In this document: positions 44,614 to 52,300 of the stretch, piece after piece
How positions within the stretch are numbered: position 1 is the first letter of the stretch
Layout: each line of letters begins with the position of its first letter
DNA from: JBCBRD01 sp039819785
GTDB lineage: Bacteria > Pseudomonadota > Alphaproteobacteria > Rhizobiales > Hyphomicrobiaceae
Reading direction: 5' to 3'
NCBI GenBank assembly: GCA_039819785.1
Contig: JBCBRH010000008.1
Location: 1 to 64,000, forward strand
Length of the DNA stretch: 64,000 nt
Notes under the pieces: model-generated
What the model was told of the DNA's origin: nothing
What the model saw: only the letters and a program-made list of their open reading frames with translations
The model's database searches: none
Translations under genes and position numbers: made by a program

Positions 44614-45612
44614 TTACTCCAGGACGCTTGCGAGACGGGCGATGATGGCACTGATGCTTTCGCCCTCGGCGCGCGCTGAGAATGTCAGGGCCATACGGTG
44701 TTTCAGAATCGGATCCGCCAGCGCGACCACGTCGTCCACCGATGGGGCAAGTCTGCCATCAATTAGAGCACGCGCGCGAACGGCCATCATGAAGGCCTGA
44801 CTTGCGCGGGGGCCTGGGCCCCATGCGACATGTCTGTCGGTATCTTCGTTTGTGCCGGTGCCAGGCCGCGCGGATCGGACCAGGGTCAGGATCGCTTCAA
44901 CGACTTTGTCGGGGACCGGGATCTGCCGGACGAGTTGTTGGATATCCTGGATTTCAGAGGCTGACAAAATGCTTTCGAGCGACTTTTTCTCGTTGCCGGT
45001 TGTGGCGTAAAGCATCCGGCGTTCAGCGGATAGGTCGGGATAATCCACATCAACTTGGAGCAAGAACCTGTCCAGCTGTGCTTCTGGAAGGGGGTAGGTG
45101 CCTTCTTGCTCAAGTGGGTTCTGAGTGGCGAGGACATGGAAGGGCTCGGGTACATCGTGACGCTCGCCTGCGACTGTGACGTGGTGTTCCTGCATTGCCT
45201 GGAGAAGAGCGGATTGAGTCTTAGGCGACGCTCTGTTGATTTCATCGGCCATCAAAAGCTGTGTGAAGACCGGGCCTTTAATGAACCGGAAGGAGCGCCG
45301 CTGTTCAGCACTTTCTTCGAGGACTTCTGATCCGATGATATCGGAGGGCATCAGGTCCGGCGTAAACTGAATACGTTTTGCATCCAGACCGAGGACTGTT
45401 CCCAGCGTTTCCACCAAAAGCGTCTTAGCCAGTCCGGGCACGCCGATCAGCAACGCATGACCGCCCGCGAGAATGGTGATCATGGCGCGGTTGATCACTT
45501 CATCCTGGCCGAAGATGACACCGGCTGCTTCATTCTGCGCCTTTTGCACGCGTTCGGCGGCCGCTTCCAGGCGCGGGACGATGGTCTCTTCTGTCTTTGT
45601 CAGCGTGTTCAT
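44614..45612 (-). CDS. MoxR-family AAA+ ATPase
   Basis: A 332-residue AAA+ ATPase. Walker A is GVPGLAKT near residue 66, Walker B LLMADEINRASP near residue 120, sensor 1 LATQNP, and the arginine-finger region LPEAQLDRF. It is presumed to act as a chaperone with the DUF58 protein and the two membrane proteins encoded downstream. The ATG at 45612 (MNTLTKTEETIVP) was chosen over an extension to 45702. DUF1285 diverges upstream, the standard order in alphaproteobacteria. Confidence 0.95.
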   Translation of the reverse strand: MNTLTKTEETIVPRLEAAAERVQKAQNEAAGVIFGQDEVINRAMITILAGGHALLIGVPGLAKTLLVETLGTVLGLDAKRIQFTPDLMPSDIIGSEVLEESAEQRRSFRFIKGPVFTQLLMADEINRASPKTQSALLQAMQEHHVTVAGERHDVPEPFHVLATQNPLEQEGTYPLPEAQLDRFLLQVDVDYPDLSAERRMLYATTGNEKKSLESILSASEIQDIQQLVRQIPVPDKVVEAILTLVRSARPGTGTNEDTDRHVAWGPGPRASQAFMMAVRARALIDGRLAPSVDDVVALADPILKHRMALTFSARAEGESISAIIARLASVLE

Positions 45613-45953
45613 GGTGTTCGTGCTCTTGTGCCTGGTTGGGGCTTGTTTGACAGCTCTAACGACGTTTTCGCTGCGCGTCGTGACTTTTGGGCGTAGTTTC
45701 AAGTCACGTCTACGTTCGAACGACGTGCGTACGCTGTTGGCTTTTTGCGTTTGGGATCATCGTGTTGAGTTCCCCTCGTCCTCGTCGGTTGACAGCTCGA
45801 AAAGCCGAAATGCAAGCTTTCGCATTATAATCCGTACGAAACTACAAGGTCGTGGCGTGGGGCGGAAGGGTCAAGTGAACGTTACGTAAGGCGTTGAGAG
45901 GTTAGCGGGGTCTCTTTGAGAAGCGTTGAGCGTGCACGGGATGGAGCTTGTTG
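45613..45953. other. 341-base divergent promoter region
   Basis: Region between moxR and the DUF1285 gene. It includes a perfect 10-base palindrome CGTTCGAACG (45713-45722) flanked by ACGT motifs, and an AT-rich stretch near 45815-45845. Promoters for both operons are expected here; no gene is seen. Confidence 0.5.
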
Positions 45954-46586
45954 GTGACGAATACTCGAATTGCGCGGCTCGATGCCCTGATTGCGGCGGC
46001 TACAGCAGAGGGAGTAGCGCCAGTTGAAACGTGGGATCCTCCCTATTGCGGCGATATTGGGCTGAGCATCGCCCGAGACGGCACGTGGACGTATGGCGGG
46101 ACTGCGATCAATCGCCCGCAGCTCGTCAAGCTGTTTGCACGTGTTTTGCGGCGCGACCCGAATGGTCGCCATTTTCTCGTGACGCCAGCTGAAAAAGTCG
46201 ATGTGATTGTTGAAGACGCGCCATTTCTTGCGGTGGAAATGCAGGTGGATGGTGCGGGCGATGATCAGGTGCTCACCTTCCGCACCAACGTCGATGACAT
46301 TGTTGTGTGCGGGCCTGATCACCCGATGACGTTTCGACTGGAGCCGGGGACGGGTGGGTTGAAACCGTATCTGCTTGTACGCGGCCGGTTGGAGGCGTTG
46401 GTCACGCGGTCCGTTTATCTGGATCTGGTTGCGCTGGCGCGCCCGGTTGACGGGGTTGCTCGGCTCGATGGTTTTCGGTTCGCGTGTCGGGATGGCGAAT
46501 TGGATGAGGCTCTGGGTGGACAGTACCTAGACGTTGTCAGTGGCGGGGCTGTGTTCCCGATGGTGCCGTTCGATCCATCTAGCTGA
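45954..46586 (+). CDS. DUF1285 protein
   Basis: A 210-residue cytoplasmic protein. DPPYCGDIGLSIARDGTWTYGGTAINRPQLVKLFARVLRRD is the DUF1285 N-terminal signature, followed by YYLVTPAEKV-like FLVTPAEKVDVIVEDAPFLA and GLKPYLLVRGRLEALVTRSVYLDL. Its role is not established; the gene accompanies the MoxR operon in many alphaproteobacteria. A GTG at 45954 has GGAG seven bases upstream and was preferred to a TTG at 45948. Confidence 0.88.
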   Translation: MTNTRIARLDALIAAATAEGVAPVETWDPPYCGDIGLSIARDGTWTYGGTAINRPQLVKLFARVLRRDPNGRHFLVTPAEKVDVIVEDAPFLAVEMQVDGAGDDQVLTFRTNVDDIVVCGPDHPMTFRLEPGTGGLKPYLLVRGRLEALVTRSVYLDLVALARPVDGVARLDGFRFACRDGELDEALGGQYLDVVSGGAVFPMVPFDPSS

Positions 46587-46626
46587 GGCCTTTGAAACGG
46601 CTTGATTGAGTTGCGGTTCACGCGGA

Positions 46627-47889
46627 TTAGCGCAGCAATTCCAGGTCTTCCAGGACACGCGGGATCTTATTCTTCAGTTTGAAGAATCCGGCGGTGGCAT
46701 GGGGCCAGAAGGCTGCATCCCAGTTTCGGCGCAGCCGGTACAGTTTCAATCCAGCCGCTTCGAGGTGGGGCTCCAGGTCGTCGAGCGCCTTGCGAGCCGG
46801 ACCAACGGGGGCTTCTGCGGTGACAACCGAACCGCTGCCATGTTTGGCAGCAAAAGCTTTGAGGTCTGCTGCAAGTGTCTCCATGTCTGGTTCCGATCCC
46901 GCATCGGGGACAGGCAGAAATGGCATAGCCGGAATATTGAATGTTTTTGATGTGTGTTCAGAGGCGGTGCGCAAAGCGGCTTGTCTAAAGGTTTGAAGAT
47001 GCCTCGCCAAGCGAAGTCTTGAGGTATCCGCACCAAGGGCAGCAATGCCGGTTAGTTTTATGTCATTGAGCGGCAGGCTTTCTGGATGCAGGTCATCTTC
47101 ATGCAGCAGCAGGAGCGCGTTGGTGTCAGCTGGCGGTGTGGCACGCATCGGCAGTGGTGTTTTCATCAACTCGGGAATGACGTCATCCACGGGCAAGGCT
47201 GCGCCTGCCAGTTGCGGCGTGTCGGGGAAGCGGCCTTCGGTGAACGTGGCGATGTTATCGGAACGGGCCAGATAGGTCTTACCCTTGGTCTGGAGGCCTG
47301 CCACCCAACGCCACGATAATGTATTGGACGCAGGGTCGCCGTCGAAAAGATGAGTGTAAAAGAAATCAGCGCCGAGCGTCCATGGGAGTTCCAGCGTGAA
47401 AATCCAGATGCTTGCGAACCACATGCGTGCGTGGTTGTGCAGATAGCCGGTCGTCTGGAGTTCGCGCGACCACGTGTCGAAGCACTCAATGCCGGTTCGG
47501 CTTTCGATGGCTTCGGCATAAGCTGCGGCCAGGACGTCGTCGGCTTTCAGGGCGTCAAAGTCGCGCTCAACGGCATCTAAATAGAGCGGCCAGAGTGTGG
47601 GGCGATGCTCCAGCCAGCCCTTCCAATAGGTGCGCCAGCAAACTTCCTGAATGAATTTTTCGGCACTGGAAAGCGCATGCCGCTGCAGGACCGCCTGGGC
47701 GATTTGCTGTTCGGTTATGATGCGGTGGCGCGTATAGGGGGAAAGCGTTGATACGTTGCCGCGCGTGTCAGGGCCAAAATCATAGTTGCGCGATTTTGCG
47801 TAGGCGCGGCCGGCGCGTGGCAAAAAGGCGGCAAGTGCTTCGCTTGCCGCCTCCCGTGTTGGTTCCATGGAACCGGTCATTGTATTCAT
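46627..47889 (-). CDS. Photolyase/cryptochrome-like protein with permuted domain order
   Basis: A 420-residue protein. Residues ~20-225 look like the FAD-binding domain of photolyases (FIQEVCWRTYWKGWLEHRP, TGYLHNHARMWFASIW, GADFFYTHLFDGDPASNTLSWRWVAG, TYLARSDNI). The alpha/beta antenna domain that normally comes first is missing at the N-terminus; instead residues ~255-420 resemble it (LLLLHEDDLHPES for the first strand, SVVTAEAPVGPARKALDDL, ATAGFFKLKNKIP for its usual end). FAD binding is likely, repair activity is not proven. It begins 6 bases after the RegA-like gene, so the two probably form one operon. Confidence 0.8.
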   Translation of the reverse strand: MNTMTGSMEPTREAASEALAAFLPRAGRAYAKSRNYDFGPDTRGNVSTLSPYTRHRIITEQQIAQAVLQRHALSSAEKFIQEVCWRTYWKGWLEHRPTLWPLYLDAVERDFDALKADDVLAAAYAEAIESRTGIECFDTWSRELQTTGYLHNHARMWFASIWIFTLELPWTLGADFFYTHLFDGDPASNTLSWRWVAGLQTKGKTYLARSDNIATFTEGRFPDTPQLAGAALPVDDVIPELMKTPLPMRATPPADTNALLLLHEDDLHPESLPLNDIKLTGIAALGADTSRLRLARHLQTFRQAALRTASEHTSKTFNIPAMPFLPVPDAGSEPDMETLAADLKAFAAKHGSGSVVTAEAPVGPARKALDDLEPHLEAAGLKLYRLRRNWDAAFWPHATAGFFKLKNKIPRVLEDLELLR

Positions 47890-47895
47890 GAAGAC

Positions 47896-48648
47896 CTATT
47901 CGGCAGTCAGGCTGTGAGACTCATCGCGACGTCGCGATGCGGCACGCCTCGACTTACGATCTCGGGGCTCCTCGATCACCTTCTTTTCCTCGATGGTGAT
48001 CTGCTGGTCGTCATAGTGCAGCTCGCCTTCGAGCATGCCACGCCAGAATTTCAACATCCGGCGAATGCGTTGCCGGTTTGTGATCGCCTCTTCACCCGGG
48101 CGCTGCTCTTCGCGCACACCATACCGGCGCAGGATGCGCTGCAGACTGCGGCGGTGCTTGGAAATGAGCCGAGCCGTCCGGCTCATATTACGATCCTGCG
48201 CTTCAAACACGGATAACAGATATCGCAGTTCCTGCACTTCCGGTCGGCTCATCGGTGTGGAACGCACAAACACTTTGTTCTCACCGCGTAAGGCCGCTGC
48301 AATGGCGTCGGCTTCGGCTGGCTTGGTCAAGTAATCGACCGCGCCGAGCTTCGTCGCCGAGACAGCGGTGGATAGGTCGCCGTAACCGGTCAGGACGACT
48401 GATCTTGCGTCCGGGCGGACTTTGCGCAAGAGATCGACCAGGTCGAGACCCGAACCATCTTCGAAGCGGAGATCAAATATCGCATAGGCAGGTGGCGAGG
48501 CTTGGATAGCCTCTGTTGCTTCGGCGATGGTGGAAATGCCGACGGCGTCAAAGCCACGCTTGGTCAGCGCACGCGCTGCAGCCCGCGTGAAGTACGGATC
48601 GTCGTCGACAATGAATAGCGAGTTATCGCGATCTGTTTGGCTCATCAT
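47896..48648 (-). CDS. RegA/ActR/PrrA-type response regulator with C-terminal extension
   Basis: A 250-residue two-component regulator. The receiver (1-125) has FIVDDDPYF, the phosphorylated Asp59 in AIFDLRFEDGSGLD, Thr in VVLTGYGDL and Lys in TKPAEAD. The Fis-type helix-turn-helix is at ~154-177 (RNMSRTARLISKHRRSLQRIL), as in RegA. About 70 extra charged residues follow it, ending in an Arg-rich tail; typical RegA stops at ~185. No sensor kinase is adjacent. The photolyase-like gene follows 6 bases on. An ATG at 48645 is an equally good start. Confidence 0.9.
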   Translation of the reverse strand: MMSQTDRDNSLFIVDDDPYFTRAAARALTKRGFDAVGISTIAEATEAIQASPPAYAIFDLRFEDGSGLDLVDLLRKVRPDARSVVLTGYGDLSTAVSATKLGAVDYLTKPAEADAIAAALRGENKVFVRSTPMSRPEVQELRYLLSVFEAQDRNMSRTARLISKHRRSLQRILRRYGVREEQRPGEEAITNRQRIRRMLKFWRGMLEGELHYDDQQITIEEKKVIEEPRDRKSRRAASRRRDESHSLTAE

Positions 48649-48772
48649 GGTGGTGTCTACGCCGTGTTTGTCGGTTTGGACTGCTTTTTTTGGCCACGAG
48701 AACGGATGAATTCTTATGCGACTTTAGGCTAGCTCGAGGCCTGTTTATGATTTCGCGATTTGGCGTTGGTTT

Positions 48773-49444
48773 TCAAGGGGCCAGCCATGTCCCCTCCCAA
48801 GCATTATGCTGCCATTGAAACCGCGCACGGCGATGCCCTGAAGATGTTAGATGGAGCCACTCAATCGTCTGAATGGTCGCGAGAATTACGCAGAAGTTTT
48901 TGTAGCCCGCCTGGGGGGCTTGATCATTTGTGCGAATGTCCTCGGTTAACGGTTCTGGAATGGGTCGGCCGGGCGGCGTTATTTGCTGGTAAATCTGCAG
49001 GGACCTTGCGGATGTTTCATGCCAGACCTGTTCGGACACCTCGTCTTTGTGATGCAGTGTTCCTGTCGCCGTCAGACGCACCTGGATCCTGGGCTTTGGG
49101 TCATAGACGTGGATGGTGAGCGTCGGATCGATTAACAGGTCTTCATATTTCTGACTTCGGCGATCTGTGTGGAATGCCAACTGGTTCCGGCGTGGGGTAC
49201 AGGCGCGCAGAATAACCGTCCGCAATGCGGGGGTGCGGTCTGTGGCATGAGTGGTCGCAATGGTTGGGGTGTGAAAAGCGCTTTTTCGGTCTGCGACTCC
49301 ACGTGACAGAAGGTGCCAGATTCTATCGAGCGTCTGGCGCAACCCGGTATCATTCGCGAGGGTTGCCGCGCTCGTCTGGTGCGCGCGACGCCCGGTTCGG
49401 TCGCTCACTAACGTCGGAGAGGCATCTGGCTCTGTGTCGGTCAT
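48773..49444 (-). CDS. Pyridoxamine 5'-phosphate oxidase-family flavoprotein
   Basis: A 223-residue FMN-binding protein of the PNPOx split-barrel superfamily. Segments RTVILRACTPRRNQLAFHTDRRSQKYEDL and IQVRLTATGTLHH match the FMN-binding part and WHETSARSLQIYQQ the usual middle. The C-terminal EWLHLTSSGHRRARFQW resembles the substrate end of PdxH-like proteins. Key PdxH residues are not all present, so the substrate is uncertain. An ATG at 49456 is an alternative start. Confidence 0.78.
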   Translation of the reverse strand: MTDTEPDASPTLVSDRTGRRAHQTSAATLANDTGLRQTLDRIWHLLSRGVADRKSAFHTPTIATTHATDRTPALRTVILRACTPRRNQLAFHTDRRSQKYEDLLIDPTLTIHVYDPKPRIQVRLTATGTLHHKDEVSEQVWHETSARSLQIYQQITPPGRPIPEPLTEDIRTNDQAPQAGYKNFCVILATIQTIEWLHLTSSGHRRARFQWQHNAWEGTWLAP

Positions 49445-49580
49445 CCGGTCGTGCATCCGTAATCGGTCCAGCGCAAAGAATGAGTGGCGCTGGGCTCATG
49501 GCGCATCGTCAAGCGCGCATTGGTTTATTTAGCTGCTGCTTGAAACGCGCGCCTCGGGCGGACAGACCATTTCTGTGATG

Positions 49581-49844
49581 TCAGTGCAGCTTGAAATCCG
49601 CATCCAGGGTCGCGATCTCAGATGGTGTGACCAGATTGCGATGTGAAACCGTGACGCGAAACAGTTTGCCATCCAGGTTGGTTTCCCAGAATTCCAGAAA
49701 GCCCTTGAGCTTTGGAAACTTGGGATGCAAATCGTAGTCCTGCCAGAGGTAGGTTTGCAGCACGCTTGGATGGTCTGGAAGCCGGTACAGGATTTCAGCT
49801 GTCGTCAACACGGCCCCGTCGAGTACGTCCCTGAATGTTGTCAT
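49581..49844 (-). CDS. usg: Usg family protein
   Basis: An 87-residue protein that fits the Usg family: MTTFRDVLDGAVLTTAEILYRLPDHPSVLQTYLWQDYDLHPKFPKL, ending in RVTVSHRNLVTPSEIATLD. Its function is not known; it is a conserved alphaproteobacterial protein. The ATG at 49844 gives the family's usual length. It is not next to tryptophan genes here. Confidence 0.85.
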   Translation of the reverse strand: MTTFRDVLDGAVLTTAEILYRLPDHPSVLQTYLWQDYDLHPKFPKLKGFLEFWETNLDGKLFRVTVSHRNLVTPSEIATLDADFKLH

Positions 49845-50223
49845 GGTATGTATGGTTTCCCTCGTAGGTTTCACTTGCCCTTAATTAGTGGTCTCCATTT
49901 TCGCGTCCCGGTATGTCGCCGGCACGTGCGATTCGATTTTCACGAGTCTCATGCTAAGTGGGCAAACGTCTCAGAATCCATAAGAAAAAAGGCCCAACCT
50001 GAGGAAAAACGACCAAAAAATATGTGTGCTGCTCACCAAAGGTGAGTGCTGCTAGAATATTTGCATTGGTTTTAATCGGGGCTTTGAGCAATTTGCGCAA
50101 AAGTGAGGCGCGGGCCTGGTTGGTGTCGTCTCGCATGTTGCGTGTTGGGGGCCAACGGCCAATGCCAAGGATGGCCAATACATGGTCCGGCATCAGGAGC
50201 GCTGAGACGGCAAGCGGCGGACA

Positions 50224-50250
50224 TAAAAAAAGCCCGGCATACACCGGGCT
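50224..50250 (-). terminator. Rho-independent terminator of the small-peptide locus
   Basis: On the minus strand AGCCCGG and CCGGGCT pair (50250-50244 with 50237-50231) around a 6-base loop and are followed by seven T. It lies 177 bases downstream of the last small gene. Confidence 0.88.
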
Positions 50251-50354
50251 AGACTGAGTAACAATTTGGGTGGGCGATGGGCGGTGCTGATCGTCTTCTT
50301 ATTGTTTTCTTTTGTTGGCTACCGCGCCGCTTTGACCGGTAAGATGTCTGGTCC

Positions 50355-50400
50355 ACGCCCGAGCGATGTTTTGGTTGTTTTCTTATTCGTGCTCGGGCGT
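50355..50400. other. Ten-base-pair hairpin with long loop
   Basis: ACGCCCGAGC (50355-50364) and GCTCGGGCGT (50391-50400) are perfect inverted repeats around a 26-base AT-rich loop; CTTTTT follows on the plus strand. It lies in the 3' untranslated part of the minus-strand small-peptide operon. It may protect the transcript end or terminate an unseen plus-strand transcript. Confidence 0.5.
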
Positions 50401-50426
50401 CTTTTTGATCGAGATTTCTCGGTGTC

Positions 50427-50612
50427 TCACTGGCTGGTGAAGATACCGGCTGGGACGAGGACACGACCTTCGGATGCGGAGTCTGCATCGACGCGCACTT
50501 CGCCGAAGGTGGACTGTTGTTCGAAGAAGCTTTCAGCATCAAGGGCGTTGGCGGACCCCATCAGGCTAAGTGAAAGCGTGACGGCTGCAATTGTGCTCAG
50601 GATCATTTTCAT
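50427..50612 (-). CDS. Small secreted protein, divergent third member of tandem family
   Basis: A 61-residue protein: a signal peptide ending at ANA, then LDAESFFEQQSTFGEVRVDAD and a tail ending PAGIFTSQ. It shares the (A)LDAE-FFE-QS start of the mature peptides of its two neighbours but lacks the later repeats. GGAG lies seven bases before the ATG. No cysteine is present. It is probably the last gene of a three-gene operon. Confidence 0.72.
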   Translation of the reverse strand: MKMILSTIAAVTLSLSLMGSANALDAESFFEQQSTFGEVRVDADSASEGRVLVPAGIFTSQ

Positions 50613-50675
50613 TGGTCATTCTCCATTTTTGTTTGGTTTGTTCTTTGGGAGCTTACGTTCGGTCGTCTTTTGGGA

Positions 50676-50879
50676 TCAGCCGCCGTATGTGGCTTGGTCT
50701 TCCCAGATGGTTTCGATGTTTTCGCCGTAGATGGCCTGATCTTCGAAGATGGTTTCAATGTTGCCGCCATACTTGGACTGCTCTTCGAAGAACTTCTCAG
50801 CGTCGAGTGCGAAGGCTGAAGATGTGACAGCGAGTGAGAGGGCTGCTGCTGTTGCGAGTGTGCTGATGATTTTCGTCAT
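50676..50879 (-). CDS. Small secreted repeat protein, copy B
   Basis: A 67-residue protein, differing from copy A at one residue (Thr10 for Ala10). The signal peptide ends at AFA near residue 23 and the mature ~44 residues are three near-repeats of 14: FFEEQSKYGGNIET, IFEDQAIYGENIET, IWEDQATYGG. It has no cysteine and is acidic. GGAG lies eight bases before the ATG. Together with copy A it is a recent tandem duplication. No known family is recognised. Confidence 0.75.
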   Translation of the reverse strand: MTKIISTLATAAALSLAVTSSAFALDAEKFFEEQSKYGGNIETIFEDQAIYGENIETIWEDQATYGG

Positions 50880-50941
50880 GATCTGATCTCCAAGTTCGGT
50901 TGTTTTTTTGCTGAAGGCTGTTGTTGGGTTTCGGTCCGGAA

Positions 50942-51145
50942 TTAGCCGCCGTATGTGGCTTGGTCTTCCCAGATGGTTTCGATGTTTTCACCGTAGATGG
51001 CCTGATCTTCGAAGATGGTTTCAATGTTGCCGCCATACTTGGACTGCTCTTCGAAGAACTTCTCAGCGTCGAGTGCGAAGGCTGAAGATGTCACGGCGAG
51101 TGAGAGAGCTGCTGCTGCTGCGAGTGTGCTGATGATTTTCGTCAT
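50942..51145 (-). CDS. Small secreted repeat protein, copy A
   Basis: A 67-residue protein with signal peptide (ending near ALA/AFA) and three 14-residue repeats of the form (F/I)(F/W)E(E/D)Q(S/A)xYGxNIET. The coding DNA differs from copy B at about five bases plus the stop codon (TAA here, TGA there), so nearly all changes are silent and selection on the protein is likely. It is first in the operon. AGGAG lies eight bases before the ATG; a palindrome lies ~130 bases upstream. Confidence 0.75.
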   Translation of the reverse strand: MTKIISTLAAAAALSLAVTSSAFALDAEKFFEEQSKYGGNIETIFEDQAIYGENIETIWEDQATYGG

Positions 51146-51800
51146 GATCTGATCTCCTGTTGGGTCTTGGTTGATTTGCTTGGCTCAGTGATCGTCTGTG
51201 TTGTTTTGTTTTTTGTTCCGGTCCGTGTTTGCCGCGGCCGATGACTAGGAACATACCCTCATTGCCGGCGCTGTAAATATGAAACGTTACGTTTCGTATT
51301 CACTGGTGTGAGAGGTTTTCGTGAAGTGGGCTATGGTTGTTGTTGTCTGGCTTTGTTTCTTGCGATGCTTGCGTCATCTAATTTCATGAAAACACTAATA
51401 AAAAAATAGATCACGCAATGCGTTATTTCGCGTGACTGGGTGGTGTTTTTTGGGCCTTTTTGCACGTTTTTCTGGCGCCATTTTTTATCTGTTTTTTTAG
51501 TTTTTGGATGCTGTCCGTCACGAATATCACGCGGCGGTGATCAGGGTTTGTGTCCGGTTCTCAGACGCGTGATATCGGGCCCGGTGCTGATCGCGCCGGC
51601 GTGAACACTGGGGCTATTTTTGCGATCCAATCCGCCCGTTCCTGCGATACCCGCCCCTTGGGGAAGTGCTTGGACGGATATGACGGGCTGAATGAGGCGT
51701 TTCAGGGTGGAGCGGTCTTTAGGATGCCCTTAACCGGACCTATGTTCTGCTGGCGCGTAGTCGAGTGTGTTTGTCCGAGTTTTACAAAGGTCGTTGCGTC
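51146..51800. other. 655-base intergenic region, AT-rich
   Basis: Upstream region of the small-peptide operon and of the lipoprotein gene. It has the palindrome at 51277-51299 and AT-rich runs at 51380-51520 (for example aataaaaaaatag). No supported gene is seen. Confidence 0.55.
51277..51299. promoter_or_regulatory. Strong palindrome, candidate operator of small-peptide operon
   Basis: ATATGAAACGT and ACGTTTCGTAT are inverted repeats of 11 bases with one mismatch around a single T. It lies ~130 bases upstream of copy A in AT-rich DNA. Length and symmetry suit a dimeric TetR- or GntR-like repressor. Confidence 0.5.
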
Positions 51801-52277
51801 ATGTTTGAGTGTGGTGCGCGCGCGCAGAGGTCGCCGCGTGGCGTTTCCGATCAGCTTGCATCCAAGCTTGGTCGCGGGGTTTGTCTTGTGCTGCTGTTGG
51901 CAGCCGCCGGGTGCGCAAAAAACCCATCACCCATGGATTCAGCCCAATGGCGGGTCGCTGGCCCTATACATCAGCTGCCGCGAGCGCATGTTGTGCCTGA
52001 TCCCTCGCTGCGACGGGTCATTGAAGACGATGGACTGGAAGAGCAACCGCCGCCATTGGTCAACAAGCACAAGCCGATCATCGATGATCCCTCGGAGCCG
52101 TTCAGCCCGAATTATGGTTCAGAACCTGTGCGACAGGGTATGATGAAGCCTTTGGCAGCCGACGTTACGCGTGTCTCCGACACTCGCGGTGGAGCGACGC
52201 GACCAGCTTCTGTTCGTCCGTTATTGGGCGAAGGGTGGGTCACGCGTGCCGTGCGGAGCGATGGCCGGTCATCGTAG
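51801..52277 (+). CDS. Small lipoprotein
   Basis: A 158-residue protein with a lipobox L-A-A-A-G-C at about residue 37 (VCLVLLLAAAGCAKNPS). The mature part is Pro- and charge-rich without clear fold (PPPLVNKHKPIIDDPSEPFSP). The N-region before the hydrophobic stretch is long (about 26 residues), so an internal GTG may be the true start. No family is recognised. Confidence 0.6.
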   Translation: MFECGARAQRSPRGVSDQLASKLGRGVCLVLLLAAAGCAKNPSPMDSAQWRVAGPIHQLPRAHVVPDPSLRRVIEDDGLEEQPPPLVNKHKPIIDDPSEPFSPNYGSEPVRQGMMKPLAADVTRVSDTRGGATRPASVRPLLGEGWVTRAVRSDGRSS

Positions 52278-52300
52278 AGCGGGGGCATGTGAGGCTGGTG

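Larger units (their letters stand above)
49845..50426. other. 582-base intergenic region
   Basis: Between usg and the small-secreted-protein locus. It contains the terminator at 50224-50250 and a long-loop hairpin at 50355-50400, both listed separately. No gene is supported. Confidence 0.6.
50676..51158 (-). repeat. Tandem duplication of small-secreted-protein gene (266-base period)
   Basis: The 204-base genes at 50676 and 50942 and the sequences just before their starts (GATCAGATC with the ribosome-binding site) are near-identical, about 97 per cent by eye. The spacers between the copies are not similar beyond ~12 bases. Confidence 0.9.

Noticed and set aside
50676..51158. CRISPR-like repeat array
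   Set aside because: Two copies of a 200-base coding unit with unlike spacers are a gene duplication, not a CRISPR array.
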